A stretch of 64,000 nucleotides of DNA from DATLGB01 sp963726825 (GCA_963726825.1 CAVSDT010000002.1:1-64000), one strand, 5' to 3'; shown: positions 29,900 through 37,804, counted from the first letter of the stretch. Notes: a model not told the origin generated them from the letters alone. Program-made: numbers and translations.

Positions 29900-30744
29900 T
29901 GCCGATCAAGAAGGTCAAGCCGACCTCCGCCGGCCGCCGCTTCATCACGTTCGCCGACTTCGCGGAGATCACCAAGACCGCGCCGGAGAAGTCGCTGGTC
30001 GAGGGGCTCAAGAAGTCCGGTGGCCGCAACGCCAACGGCCGCAAGACCTCCCGCCACCGTGGCGGCGGGGCCAAGCGCGCCTACCGCATCATCGACTTCA
30101 AGCGCGACAAGGACGGGGTCCCTGGCAAGGTCGCCGCGATCGAGTACGACCCCAACCGCACGGCCTACATCGCGCTCATCCACTACCTCGACGGCGAGAA
30201 GCGCTACATCATCGCGCCGGCTCGCCTGCGCGTCGGCATGTACGTCGAGTCGGGCCCGACGGCGGACATCACCGTCGGCAACGCCCTGCCGCTGGCCAAC
30301 ATCCCGGTCGGCACGGTGATCAACTCCGTCGAGCTGCAGCCGGGCAAGGGCGCGCAGATGGCGCGCTCGGCCGGGTCCTCGATCCAGCTGATGGCCAAGG
30401 AGGGCAAGCTCGCCACCCTGCGGCTGCCGTCCGGCGAGATGCGCCAGGTGCAGGTCACCTGCCGCGGCACGATCGGGGTCGTCGGCAACGCCGACCACCA
30501 GAACATCACGATCGGCAAGGCCGGCCGCAAGCGTCACATGGGCGTGCGCCCGCAGACGCGCGGCAAGGCCATGAACCCGGTCGATCACCCGCACGGCGGC
30601 GGCGAGGGCGGCGGCTCCCTGGGCAACCACCCGCAGACCCCGTGGGGCAAGCCGACGCTCGGCTACCGCACCCGCAAGAAGACCAAGTCGTCCGACCGCT
30701 ACATCGTCCGCGGCCGTCGCCGCGGCAAGAAGGGATCCCGATGA
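29899..30744 (+). CDS. rplB: Ribosomal protein L2
   Basis: This 281-aa core 50S protein is needed for peptidyl transfer and subunit joining. The signature NPVDHPHGGGEGG contains the conserved His. Also present are GGGAKRAYRIIDFKRDKDGV and GVRPQTRGKAMN. Length is normal. It overlaps rpsS by 4 nt (ATGA). Confidence 0.98.
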   Translation: MPIKKVKPTSAGRRFITFADFAEITKTAPEKSLVEGLKKSGGRNANGRKTSRHRGGGAKRAYRIIDFKRDKDGVPGKVAAIEYDPNRTAYIALIHYLDGEKRYIIAPARLRVGMYVESGPTADITVGNALPLANIPVGTVINSVELQPGKGAQMARSAGSSIQLMAKEGKLATLRLPSGEMRQVQVTCRGTIGVVGNADHQNITIGKAGRKRHMGVRPQTRGKAMNPVDHPHGGGEGGGSLGNHPQTPWGKPTLGYRTRKKTKSSDRYIVRGRRRGKKGSR

Positions 30745-31022
30745 GCCGCTCGTCGAAGAAGGGTCCGTTCGTCGAGGACCGGCTGTTCGATCGCATCGAG
30801 GCGATGAACAACACGGGCAGCCGCACCATGGTGAAGACCTGGTCGCGCTCCTCGACGATCTTCCCCGAGTTCGTGGGTCACACGATCGCCGTCCACGACG
30901 GCCGCAAGCACGTCCCCGTGTTCGTCTCGGAGTCCATGGTGGGGCACAAGCTCGGCGAGTTCGCGCCGACGCGCACCTACCGGGGCCACGGCGACGACGC
31001 CAAGAAAGCCAGGAAGCGATGA
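30741..31022 (+). CDS. rpsS: Ribosomal protein S19
   Basis: This 93-aa 30S head protein forms bridges to L5. It begins SRSSKKGPFVEDRLFDRIEA and has WSRSSTIFPEFVGHTIAVH and VGHKLGEFAPTRTYRGH. Four-base overlaps with rplB and rplV suggest coupled translation. Confidence 0.98.
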   Translation: MSRSSKKGPFVEDRLFDRIEAMNNTGSRTMVKTWSRSSTIFPEFVGHTIAVHDGRKHVPVFVSESMVGHKLGEFAPTRTYRGHGDDAKKARKR

Positions 31023-31675
31023 GTCCGCAGCCAAAGCGACCAGAGGACGAGGCCCCCGAGGCCGAGACCACGGCCGCGTCGGAGACCTCCGAGGACACCT
31101 CGGCTGAGTCCGCCGCCGCCGACACCAGCACGGGCCCCGCCGGGGACCCGGTGGCTGACGAGGCCCTCGCGTCCAAGCCGGCCGCCAAGAAGCCGGCGGC
31201 GAAGAAGAAGGCCGCTGCGAAGAAGAAGCCGGCGGCCAAGCCGGCCGCGGCCGAGACGTCCTCCACGGAGGACGCGGCGCCCGCCAAGCCCAAGCCCGCG
31301 CCGCGCAAGCGCGACCTGCCCCGAGCACCGGGCGAGGTCGTCGTCGTCCGCGCCCAGGCCAAGTACGTGCGGTCCTCCGCCCGCAAGGCGCGCCTGGTGT
31401 GCGACCACATCCGCGGCAAGTCCGTCGCGGACGCGAAGTCGATCCTCGCGTTCTCCCCGCGCAACGTCGCGGAGGCCTGGGAGAAGCTCCTGGACTCCGC
31501 CGTCGCCAACGCGGAGAACAACCACGAGCTCGACGTCGCGGATCTCACGATCCAGGCGGTCTACGCCGACGAGGGGCCGACGATCAAGCGCTTCCGCCCG
31601 CGGGCCCACGGCCGCGCGACGCAGATCCGCAAGCGCACCTCGCACCTGTCCATCCAGCTCACGACGAAGGACTGA
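31019..31675 (+). CDS. rplV: Ribosomal protein L22 with long N-terminal extension
   Basis: The conserved L22 domain is residues about 109-218 (RAQAKYVRSSARKARLVCDH to TSHLSIQLTTKD), a tunnel protein near the exit. Before it lies an unusual extension of about 105 residues. Residues 1-50 are acidic and Ser/Thr/Ala-rich. Residues 53-78 are Ala-Lys-Pro-rich, with units like KPAAKKPAAKKKAAAKKK, resembling histone H1 tails. L22 is normally 110-120 aa. The overlapping start (ATGA with rpsS) supports translation from residue 1; an internal start without the tail cannot be ruled out. Confidence 0.95.
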   Translation: MSPQPKRPEDEAPEAETTAASETSEDTSAESAAADTSTGPAGDPVADEALASKPAAKKPAAKKKAAAKKKPAAKPAAAETSSTEDAAPAKPKPAPRKRDLPRAPGEVVVVRAQAKYVRSSARKARLVCDHIRGKSVADAKSILAFSPRNVAEAWEKLLDSAVANAENNHELDVADLTIQAVYADEGPTIKRFRPRAHGRATQIRKRTSHLSIQLTTKD

Positions 31676-31677
31676 CC

Positions 31678-32700
31678 ATGGGACAGAAGGTCCATCCCGA
31701 GTCGATGCGCGTCGGCTACATCCACGACTGGAAGTCGAACTGGTTCAACGAGAAGCAGTTCGGCGACTACCTGCTCGAGGACGTCCGCATCCGCGACCAC
31801 ATCAACGCGAAGCTCGCGCACGCCGGCCTCTCCGACATCACGATCCGCAAGGACGCGAACGAGGTCGAGGTCAACATCAACACGGCCCGCCCGGGCATCG
31901 TGATCGGCAAGTCCGGCTCCGAGGTCGACGCCCTTCGGCGTGACCTCAACCGCCTGACGGGCAAGTCGATCAAGGTCAACATCCTCGAGATCAAGCGTCC
32001 CGAGCTCGACTCGAAGCTCGTCGCGCAGTCGATCGCCGAGCAGCTCGTCAACCGCGTGGCCTTCCGCCGCGCGATGAAGCGCGCGCTGACCTCGGCGATG
32101 CGCTCCGGCGCCAAGGGCTGCAAGATCCAGGTCTCCGGCCGCCTCGGCGGCTCCGAGATGGCCCGCACGGAGATGTACTCCGACGGGCGCGTCCCGCTGC
32201 ACACGATGCGCGCGGACATCGACTACGGCTTCTACGAGGCCCGCACGACCTTCGGCCGCATCGGCGTGAAGGTCTGGATCAACAAGGGCGAGATCATGCC
32301 CGCCGGCTACACCGGCGCCGATCTCACCTCGCTCGACGAGCCGGCCGGTGGCCCGCAGCAGGACGACCGCCGTGGCGGCCGTGGCGGGCGTGACGGTCGC
32401 GGCCGTGGCGGCCAGGGCGGCGGCCCCGGTGGCCGTGGCGGCCCCGGTGGCCGTGGTGGCCAGGGCGGCGGTCCCGGTGGCCGTGGCGGCCAGGGCGGCG
32501 GCGGCCAGGGTGGCCGCGGCGGCGGGGGCTTCGGCGGCGGCGGCCAGGGTGGCCGTGGCGGCGGAGGCTTCGGCGGCGGCGGCGGCGGCGGCGGTCAGGG
32601 CGGCGGCGGTCGCGGCGGCCAGGGTGGCCGCGGCGGCGGCGGAGGCTTCCGTGGCGGGCGCAACGACAAGCCCGATCTGTCCGGAGGGATCTCGCGCTGA
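31678..32700 (+). CDS. rpsC: Ribosomal protein S3 with RGG-like C-terminal tail
   Basis: Residues 1-225 are ordinary S3: GQKVHPESMRVGYIHDWKSN, the KH-domain loop GIVIGKSGSEVD and the C-terminal RLGGSEMARTE. S3 lies at the mRNA entry of the 30S subunit and takes part in mRNA unwinding. After DEPAGGPQQ comes a tail of about 112 residues made almost only of Gly, Arg, Gln and a few Phe (RGGRGG, GGGFGGGGQGG), ending DKPDLSGGISR. Many S3 proteins have a short basic tail, but this RGG/FGG composition recalls eukaryotic RNA-binding disordered regions. The stop shares a base with the rplP start. Confidence 0.96.
   Translation: MGQKVHPESMRVGYIHDWKSNWFNEKQFGDYLLEDVRIRDHINAKLAHAGLSDITIRKDANEVEVNINTARPGIVIGKSGSEVDALRRDLNRLTGKSIKVNILEIKRPELDSKLVAQSIAEQLVNRVAFRRAMKRALTSAMRSGAKGCKIQVSGRLGGSEMARTEMYSDGRVPLHTMRADIDYGFYEARTTFGRIGVKVWINKGEIMPAGYTGADLTSLDEPAGGPQQDDRRGGRGGRDGRGRGGQGGGPGGRGGPGGRGGQGGGPGGRGGQGGGGQGGRGGGGFGGGGQGGRGGGGFGGGGGGGGQGGGGRGGQGGRGGGGGFRGGRNDKPDLSGGISR
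32362..32664 (+). repeat. Low-complexity GGN/CGT-rich repeat in rpsC
   Basis: This stretch of rpsC is an irregular repeat of GGTGGCCGTGGCGGCCAG-like units and GGCGGC runs encoding Gly, Arg and Gln. Such DNA is prone to expansion and contraction, so tail length may vary between strains. The reading frame is kept through to the normal stop. Confidence 0.7.
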
Positions 32701-33116
32701 TGCTTTCCCCCAAGCGAGTCAAGCACCGCAAGCAGCACCGCGGCCGCAAGCGCGGCCTCACCCGTGCGCAGCCGACCGTCCAGTTCGGCGAGTACGGCCT
32801 CAAGACGCTCGAGGCCGCCTGGCTGACGAACCGTCAGATCGAGGCCGCCCGCATCGCGATGACGCGCAAGATCAAGCGTGGCGGCAAGGTGTGGATCAAC
32901 GTCTACCCCGACAAGCCCGTGACCAAGAAGCCCGCCGAGACCCGCATGGGCTCCGGCAAGGGCAACCCGGAAGGGTGGGTCGCCGTGGTCAAGCCCGGAC
33001 GCGTGATGTTCGAGCTGGCCGGCGTCGACGAGGAGCTCGCCCGCGAGGCGATGCGCCTGGCCGGCCGCAAGCTGCCCGTCAAGACCAAGTTCGTCATGCG
33101 TGAGGACGCGTTCTGA
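32700..33116 (+). CDS. rplP: Ribosomal protein L16
   Basis: This 138-aa protein helps position tRNA at the A site. It begins LSPKRVKHRKQHRGRKRG and has RQIEAARIAMTRKIKRGGKV and TRMGSGKGNPEGWVAVVKPG, including the Arg often hydroxylated by YcfD in other bacteria. Length is normal. It starts one base inside the rpsC stop. Confidence 0.98.
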   Translation: MLSPKRVKHRKQHRGRKRGLTRAQPTVQFGEYGLKTLEAAWLTNRQIEAARIAMTRKIKRGGKVWINVYPDKPVTKKPAETRMGSGKGNPEGWVAVVKPGRVMFELAGVDEELAREAMRLAGRKLPVKTKFVMREDAF

Positions 33117-33118
33117 TC

Positions 33119-33325
33119 ATGAAGGCCAAGGATCTCCACGACCTCGCCGACGACAAGCTCGTCGAGCACATCGCCACCGCGCGCCGCGACGGCTTCGGCC
33201 TGCGCATGCAGCACGCCACGGGCGAGCTCAACGACACCGCCCGACTCAAGACGACGAAGCGCGACCTCGCTCGCGCTCTCACGATCGCCCGCCAGCGCGG
33301 GCTCGACACGACTGTGAAGAAGTGA
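33119..33325 (+). CDS. rpmC: Ribosomal protein L29
   Basis: This 68-aa two-helix protein at the tunnel exit starts KAKDLHDLADDKLVEHIATA and has MQHATGELNDTARLKTTKRD. Its stop shares a base with the rpsQ start (TGATG), which helps fix that gene's long N terminus. Confidence 0.97.
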   Translation: MKAKDLHDLADDKLVEHIATARRDGFGLRMQHATGELNDTARLKTTKRDLARALTIARQRGLDTTVKK

Positions 33326-33969
33326 TGGCTGACGACACCGAGAACACCACCGACGAGAACCCGACCGCCGAGGTCGCCGAGGGCACCGAGCCCACGACGG
33401 AGCCGGCTGCCGAGACGCCCGCCGAGACCGGAGCGGAGGCCCCTGCGGCCGCCGAGCCCGAGGCCGAGGTCGCCCCCGAGCCGCAGGAGCCTGCGGCTCC
33501 GGCCGAGCCCGAGGTCGTCCTCACCCCCAAGGAGCGCAAGGTCGCCCGCCGCACCGCGGCGGTCGAGAAGCGTGGCCCGCGCCGCGCGGCGAACCCCGAG
33601 GCCCGCGCCGAGCTGCGCAAGCAGAAGGCGGCCTCGCGCCGTCGCTACCGCGCCAAGCAGAAGGAGAAGCGGGCCGACCGCGAGGTCACCCCGCCGCTGA
33701 CCGCCGCCGTCAAGGAGACGACGGGTCAGCCGAAGCTGCGCACCGGCATCGTCGTCGGTGACAAGACCGACAAGACCATCACCGTGCGCATCGAGACGGC
33801 GCGGCGCCACCGCCGCTACCAGAAGACCATCCGGTCCTCCTCGACGCTGCACGCCCACGACGAGGCCAACACGGCCGGCGTCGGCGATCGCGTCCGCGTG
33901 ATCGAGTCCCGCCCGCTGTCGCGCACCAAGCGCTGGCGCCTGGTCGACGTGCTGGAGAAGGCCAAGTGA
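33325..33969 (+). CDS. rpsQ: Ribosomal protein S17 with long N-terminal extension
   Basis: The S17 OB-fold is residues about 138-214 (LRTGIVVGDKTDKTITVRIE to RWRLVDVLEKAK), a primary 16S binder. It follows a 135-residue extension. Residues 1-65 are rich in Glu, Pro, Ala and Thr; residues 69-120 are strongly basic and probably helical (RRYRAKQKEKRADRE). S17 is usually about 80-90 aa. The ATG overlaps the rpmC stop, as with the other genes of this operon, so the extension is probably translated. The same acidic-then-basic order appears in the L22 extension. Confidence 0.94.
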   Translation: MADDTENTTDENPTAEVAEGTEPTTEPAAETPAETGAEAPAAAEPEAEVAPEPQEPAAPAEPEVVLTPKERKVARRTAAVEKRGPRRAANPEARAELRKQKAASRRRYRAKQKEKRADREVTPPLTAAVKETTGQPKLRTGIVVGDKTDKTITVRIETARRHRRYQKTIRSSSTLHAHDEANTAGVGDRVRVIESRPLSRTKRWRLVDVLEKAK

Positions 33970-34334
33970 TCCAGAACGAGTCACGCCTGCGCGTCGCCGA
34001 CAACACCGGCGCACGCGAGCTGCTCTGCATCCGCGTCGTCGGCGGGTCCAAGCGCCGCTACGCCGGCGTCGGCGACGTCATCGTCGCCGCCGTCAAGGCC
34101 GCGGTGCCGCAGGGCACCGTCAAGAAGGGCGAGGTCGTCAAGGCCGTCGTCGTGCGCACCCGCAAGGAGTTCGGGCGCTCCGATGGCACCTACATCGCCT
34201 TCGACGAGAACGCCGCCGTCATCATCGATGCCGCGGGCAACCCGCGCGGCACCCGCATCTTCGGCCCGGTCGCGCGCGAGCTGCGCGACGGCGGCTACAT
34301 GCGGATCGTCTCGCTCGCACCGGAGGTGCTGTGA
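33966..34334 (+). CDS. rplN: Ribosomal protein L14
   Basis: This 122-aa protein forms an inter-subunit bridge and binds the RsfS silencing factor in other bacteria. It begins at GTG overlapping the rpsQ stop (GTGA). Sequence markers are IQNESRLRVADNTGARELLC, GGSKRRYAGVGDVIVAAVK and RGTRIFGPVARELRD. Length is typical. Confidence 0.98.
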   Translation: MIQNESRLRVADNTGARELLCIRVVGGSKRRYAGVGDVIVAAVKAAVPQGTVKKGEVVKAVVVRTRKEFGRSDGTYIAFDENAAVIIDAAGNPRGTRIFGPVARELRDGGYMRIVSLAPEVL

Positions 34335-34336
34335 AC

Positions 34337-34666
34337 ATGGCTTCCAAGCTGCGCATCAAGACGGATGACACCGTCGTCGTGACCTCGGGCAAGGACAAGG
34401 GCAAGACCGGCAAGGTCCTGCGCGTCGATCCGGCCAAGCAGAAGGTCACCGTCGAGGGCGTCAACATCGTCAAGCGCCACAAGGCGCCCCAGCCCGGCAA
34501 CCCGAACGCGCCCGTCGGCGTGATCGAGTCCGAAGGCGGGATCCACATCTCCAACGTGGCCCTCGCAGACCCCAAGGACAACAAGCCGACCCGCGTCGGC
34601 ATCACGCGCCGCGACGACGGTCGTCGCGTCCGCGTGGCGAAGCGGTCCGGCACGGAGCTCGACTGA
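34337..34666 (+). CDS. rplX: Ribosomal protein L24
   Basis: This 109-aa assembly-initiator protein has a KOW motif (KTDDTVVVTSGKDKGKTGKV) and IVKRHKAPQPGNPNAPVG. I chose ATG 34337 because GGAGG (34322-34326) is 10 nt before it; the GTG at 34331, which overlaps the rplN stop, would add two residues and is a close alternative. Confidence 0.96.
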   Translation: MASKLRIKTDDTVVVTSGKDKGKTGKVLRVDPAKQKVTVEGVNIVKRHKAPQPGNPNAPVGVIESEGGIHISNVALADPKDNKPTRVGITRRDDGRRVRVAKRSGTELD

Positions 34667-34667
34667 C

Positions 34668-35264
34668 ATGGCCGAAGCACGCGTCAAGACCATCTACAAC
34701 GACTCCGTCCGCGGAGCGCTCAAGGACAAGTTCGGCTACGAGTCGATCATGCAGGTCCCCAAGATCACGAAGATCGTCCTCAACATGGGCGTCGGCGAGG
34801 CCAAGCAGGACCGCGGCATGCTCGAGAACGCGCAGACGCAGCTGGCGATCATCGCCGGCCAGAAGCCCAACGTCCGCCGCGCCCGCAAGTCGGTCGCGCA
34901 GTTCAAGGTCCGTGAGGGCATGCCCGTCGGCCTGACCGCGACGCTGCGCGACGTGCGCGCGTACGAGTTCCTCGACCGCCTCACGTCCGTCGCGATCCCG
35001 CGGATCCGCGACTTCCGTGGTCTGAACCCCCGCTCGTTCGACGGCCGGGGCAACTACACCATGGGCGTCCGCGAGCAGATCATCTTCCCCGAGATCGACT
35101 ACGACGAGATCGACCAGATCCGTGGGCTCGACGTCACCTTCACGACGACCGCGAAGACCGACGCCGAGGCCTTCTGCCTGCTCGACGCCCTCGGGATGCC
35201 GTTCTCCCGGGACAACCGTCCCGCGGGCTTCGAGTCCCTCAAGTCCGAACCCATTCCCGCGTAG
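34668..35264 (+). CDS. rplE: Ribosomal protein L5
   Basis: This 198-aa protein binds 5S rRNA in the central protuberance. Markers are MQVPKITKIVLNMGVGEAKQ, AQFKVREGMPVGLTATLR and RDFRGLNPRSFDGRGNYTMG. It starts one base after the rplX stop. Length is slightly above E. coli L5, normal for actinobacteria. Confidence 0.98.
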   Translation: MAEARVKTIYNDSVRGALKDKFGYESIMQVPKITKIVLNMGVGEAKQDRGMLENAQTQLAIIAGQKPNVRRARKSVAQFKVREGMPVGLTATLRDVRAYEFLDRLTSVAIPRIRDFRGLNPRSFDGRGNYTMGVREQIIFPEIDYDEIDQIRGLDVTFTTTAKTDAEAFCLLDALGMPFSRDNRPAGFESLKSEPIPA

Positions 35265-35273
35265 GAGTCCCTG

Positions 35274-35459
35274 ATGGCGAAGACCTCACAGTGGGTGCGT
35301 CAGCAGCGCCCCGCGAAGTTCAAGACCCGCGAGTACACCCGGTGCCGCCGTTGTGGTCGTGCCCGGTCCGTGTACCGCAAGTTCGGTATGTGCCGTATCT
35401 GCCTGCGTGAGCTGGCGCATGACGGCATGGTCCCCGGCATGACGAAGTCGAGCTGGTAG
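35274..35459 (+). CDS. rpsZ: Ribosomal protein S14, zinc (type Z) form
   Basis: This 61-aa protein is the short S14 form with two CxxC pairs: CRRCGRARSVYRKFGMCRIC. It binds zinc and replaces the longer zinc-free S14. A zinc-free paralogue, if present, would lie elsewhere. Here it sits in the usual place between rplE and rpsH. Confidence 0.97.
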   Translation: MAKTSQWVRQQRPAKFKTREYTRCRRCGRARSVYRKFGMCRICLRELAHDGMVPGMTKSSW

Positions 35460-35463
35460 CCGC

Positions 35464-35868
35464 ATGTCGATGACCGACCCCATCGCGGACTTCCTCACCC
35501 GGATCCGCAACGGCATCACCGCCGCGCACGAGACGATCGAGCTGCCGTCGTCCAAGCTCAAGGTCGAGGTCGCCCGCGTCCTCGCCGAGCAGGGCTACAT
35601 CCGGTCCTACCGGACCGAGGAGCCCACGGACGCCCCCGGCCTCAAGCTCATCGTCGAGCTCAAGTACACGGAAGCCCGTGTCTCGGTGATCTCCGGCCTC
35701 AAGCGCGTCTCGCGCCCCGGCCGGCGCACCTACGTCGACTCCAAGCACGTCCCGAAGGTCCTGGGCGGCATGGGGACGGCGATCCTGTCCACCTCTCGAG
35801 GCGTGCTGACGGGCCATGAGGCCCGGCAGCAGGGCGTGGGCGGCGAAGTCGTCGCTTACGTCTGGTAG
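35464..35868 (+). CDS. rpsH: Ribosomal protein S8
   Basis: This 134-aa primary 16S binder (in E. coli also the spc operon repressor) has MTDPIADFLTRIRNGITAAH and the C-terminal GTAILSTSRGVLTGHEARQQ. The first ATG is used, with a second two codons later as an equally likely start. Confidence 0.97.
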   Translation: MSMTDPIADFLTRIRNGITAAHETIELPSSKLKVEVARVLAEQGYIRSYRTEEPTDAPGLKLIVELKYTEARVSVISGLKRVSRPGRRTYVDSKHVPKVLGGMGTAILSTSRGVLTGHEARQQGVGGEVVAYVW

Positions 35869-35875
35869 CGCGCCC

Positions 35876-35881
35876 TAGATT
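35876..35881 (+). promoter_or_regulatory. Candidate internal -10 before rplF
   Basis: TAGATT lies in the 25-nt gap between rpsH and rplF and ends 12 nt before the ATG, with no Shine-Dalgarno sequence. The arrangement is the same as at rpsL and may give an internal leaderless start within the operon. Confidence 0.35.
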
Positions 35882-35893
35882 GGTTCGTCGCTC

Positions 35894-36427
35894 ATGTCCC
35901 GCATCGGCAAGAAGCCCATCACGATCCCGACCGGCGTCACCATCACGGTGGAGCCCGAGGTCGTGCGCGTCGCCGGCCCCCGAGGTGACCTCGAGGAACG
36001 CGTCAACCGCGAGATCGAAGTCGTCCAGGAAGGCGACGAGCTCGTCGTCCGCCGGCCCACCGAGCGCGCCGAGCACCGTGCGCTGCACGGTCTGACGCGC
36101 TCGCTGGTGGCCAACATGGTCACCGGCGTCACGGAGGGCTACACGAAGACCCTGGAGATCCAGGGCGTCGGCTACCGCGCCGCGCTCAAGGGCACAGACC
36201 TCGAGCTCGCGCTCGGCTACTCGCACCCCGTCAAGATCGACGCCCCCAAGGGCATCGAGTTCGAGGTGCCCGTCCCCACGCGCGTGATCGTCAAGGGCAA
36301 CTCCAAGCAGGCCGTCGGCGAGATCGCCGCGATCATCCGCAAGCAGCGTCCGCCGGAGCCCTACAAGGGCAAGGGCATCCGCTACGAGGGCGAGCACGTC
36401 ACCCGGAAGGTTGGTAAGCGCGCATGA
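35894..36427 (+). CDS. rplF: Ribosomal protein L6
   Basis: This 177-aa protein sits near the factor-binding site. It begins SRIGKKPITIPTGVTITVEP and has TKTLEIQGVGYRAALKGTDL and the C-terminal RPPEPYKGKGIRYEGE. It is the only spc gene preceded by a gap over 20 nt and without a Shine-Dalgarno sequence. The end overlaps rplR by 4 nt (ATGA). Confidence 0.97.
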   Translation: MSRIGKKPITIPTGVTITVEPEVVRVAGPRGDLEERVNREIEVVQEGDELVVRRPTERAEHRALHGLTRSLVANMVTGVTEGYTKTLEIQGVGYRAALKGTDLELALGYSHPVKIDAPKGIEFEVPVPTRVIVKGNSKQAVGEIAAIIRKQRPPEPYKGKGIRYEGEHVTRKVGKRA

Positions 36428-36777
36428 GCGTCACCACGAAGGGCGCCCAGCGCCTGCGCCGTCAGCGGCGGGTGCGCGCGAAGGTCACCGGCACCGCCGA
36501 GCGGCCGCGCATCTCCGTCTTCCGCTCCAACCGGGGCGTGGCGGCGCAGCTCATCGACGACGTCAACGGCGTCACGCTGGCCGCCGCCTCCTGGACCGAG
36601 CCCGACCTGCGGTCGCTCAGCCGCAAGGAGCAGGCCGCCAAGGTGGGGGAGACCCTGGCCGAGCGCGCGAAGGCGGCCGGCGTCGAGACCGCCGTGTTCG
36701 ACCGTGGCGGCTACCAGTACCACGGCCGCGTTCAGGCCCTGGCCGACGGCGCCCGCGAGGGCGGCCTCAAGTTCTAG
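36424..36777 (+). CDS. rplR: Ribosomal protein L18
   Basis: This 117-aa 5S rRNA-binding protein has an arginine-rich N terminus (QRLRRQRRVRAKVTGTAERP), then RISVFRSNRGVAAQLIDD and the C-terminal FDRGGYQYHGRVQALADGAR. Typical length. Coupled to rplF by overlap. Confidence 0.98.
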   Translation: MSVTTKGAQRLRRQRRVRAKVTGTAERPRISVFRSNRGVAAQLIDDVNGVTLAAASWTEPDLRSLSRKEQAAKVGETLAERAKAAGVETAVFDRGGYQYHGRVQALADGAREGGLKF

Positions 36778-36797
36778 ATGAGAGATTGTGATTCGTA

Positions 36798-37622
36798 ATG
36801 GCAGCCCCCGATAGATCCGTCACGGCAACGGGCCTGGACCTCCAGGAGCGCGTCGTCGAGATCAACCGCGTCGCGAAGGTCGTCAAGGGCGGCCGCCGGT
36901 TCTCCTTCACGGCCCTCGTGGTCGTGGGTGACGAGAACGGCACCGTCGGCGTCGGCTACGGCAAGGCCAACGAGGTCCCCCTGGCGATCCAGAAGGGCGT
37001 CGAGCGGGCCAAGAAGAACCTCTTCAAGGTCCCGCGCCACGGTGCGACGATCACCCATCAGACGACGGGGATCTTCGGCGCCGGCCGCGTCCTGCTCAAG
37101 CCCGCCTCCCCCGGTACCGGCGTGATCGCCGGTGGCGGCGTGCGCGCGGTCCTCGAGCTCGCCGGCATCCACGACATCCTCTCGAAGTCGCTCGGGACCC
37201 AGAACCCGATCAACCTCGTCCGCGCCACGGAGGCCGGCCTGCGCGACCTGCGCAAGCCCGAGGAGATCGCCGCCCTGCGCGGGCTCTCGATCGACACGGT
37301 GCTCGGCCTGCAGAAGCAGGAGCAGGCCGCCGAGACCATCTCCGCCGACGAGGGGGTCGCAACCGCGGTCGCCGAGCGCACGGAGGATGTCGCCGAGCGC
37401 ACGGAGCAGGTCGCCGAGGAGACGCCGGACGGCATCGCCACGAAGGCCGTGGAGACCGCCGAGGGCGTCGTCGAGACCGTCGTCCCCGACGCCGTCGCCG
37501 ACCGCGTCCCCGACGTCGCCAAGGACGCGGCCTCCGGCATCGCCGGCGCCGCGGCCGGGCTCGTCGACAAGGCCGTCGACGCCGTTGCGGGCGACGACGA
37601 CGAGAAGCAGGACGAGTCCTGA
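36798..37622 (+). CDS. rpsE: Ribosomal protein S5 with long acidic C-terminal tail
   Basis: Residues 1-173 are normal S5: LQERVVEINRVAKVVKGGRR, the loop GVGYGKANEVPLAIQKG and PGTGVIAGGGVRAVLELAGI. S5 lies on the mRNA entry side near S3 and S4 and affects accuracy. A tail of about 100 residues follows, rich in Ala, Val, Glu and Asp, with repeats such as VAERTEDVAERTEQVAEE and an end of GDDDEKQDES. It is probably helical in its first part and acidic overall. S5 is normally 160-200 aa in related bacteria. The stop shares a base with the rpmD start. Confidence 0.96.
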   Translation: MAAPDRSVTATGLDLQERVVEINRVAKVVKGGRRFSFTALVVVGDENGTVGVGYGKANEVPLAIQKGVERAKKNLFKVPRHGATITHQTTGIFGAGRVLLKPASPGTGVIAGGGVRAVLELAGIHDILSKSLGTQNPINLVRATEAGLRDLRKPEEIAALRGLSIDTVLGLQKQEQAAETISADEGVATAVAERTEDVAERTEQVAEETPDGIATKAVETAEGVVETVVPDAVADRVPDVAKDAASGIAGAAAGLVDKAVDAVAGDDDEKQDES

Positions 37623-37804
37623 TGGCGACGCTGCACATCACCCAGGTCAAGTCCGCCAACGGCACCGACGGGCCGCAGCGCGACACGCTGCGCTCACTGG
37701 GCCTGCGGGGCATCGGCAAGTCCGTCGAGCGTCCCGACTCGCCGCAGCTGCGGGGCATGGTCCACCGCGTCCGCCACCTCATCCAAGTCGAGGAGAAGTC
37801 CTGA
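37622..37804 (+). CDS. rpmD: Ribosomal protein L30
   Basis: This 60-aa protein has LHITQVKSANGTDGPQRDTL and RSLGLRGIGKSVERPDSPQL. L30 is absent in some bacterial groups but present here in its usual place between rpsE and rplO, with one-base overlaps on both sides. Confidence 0.96.
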   Translation: MATLHITQVKSANGTDGPQRDTLRSLGLRGIGKSVERPDSPQLRGMVHRVRHLIQVEEKS

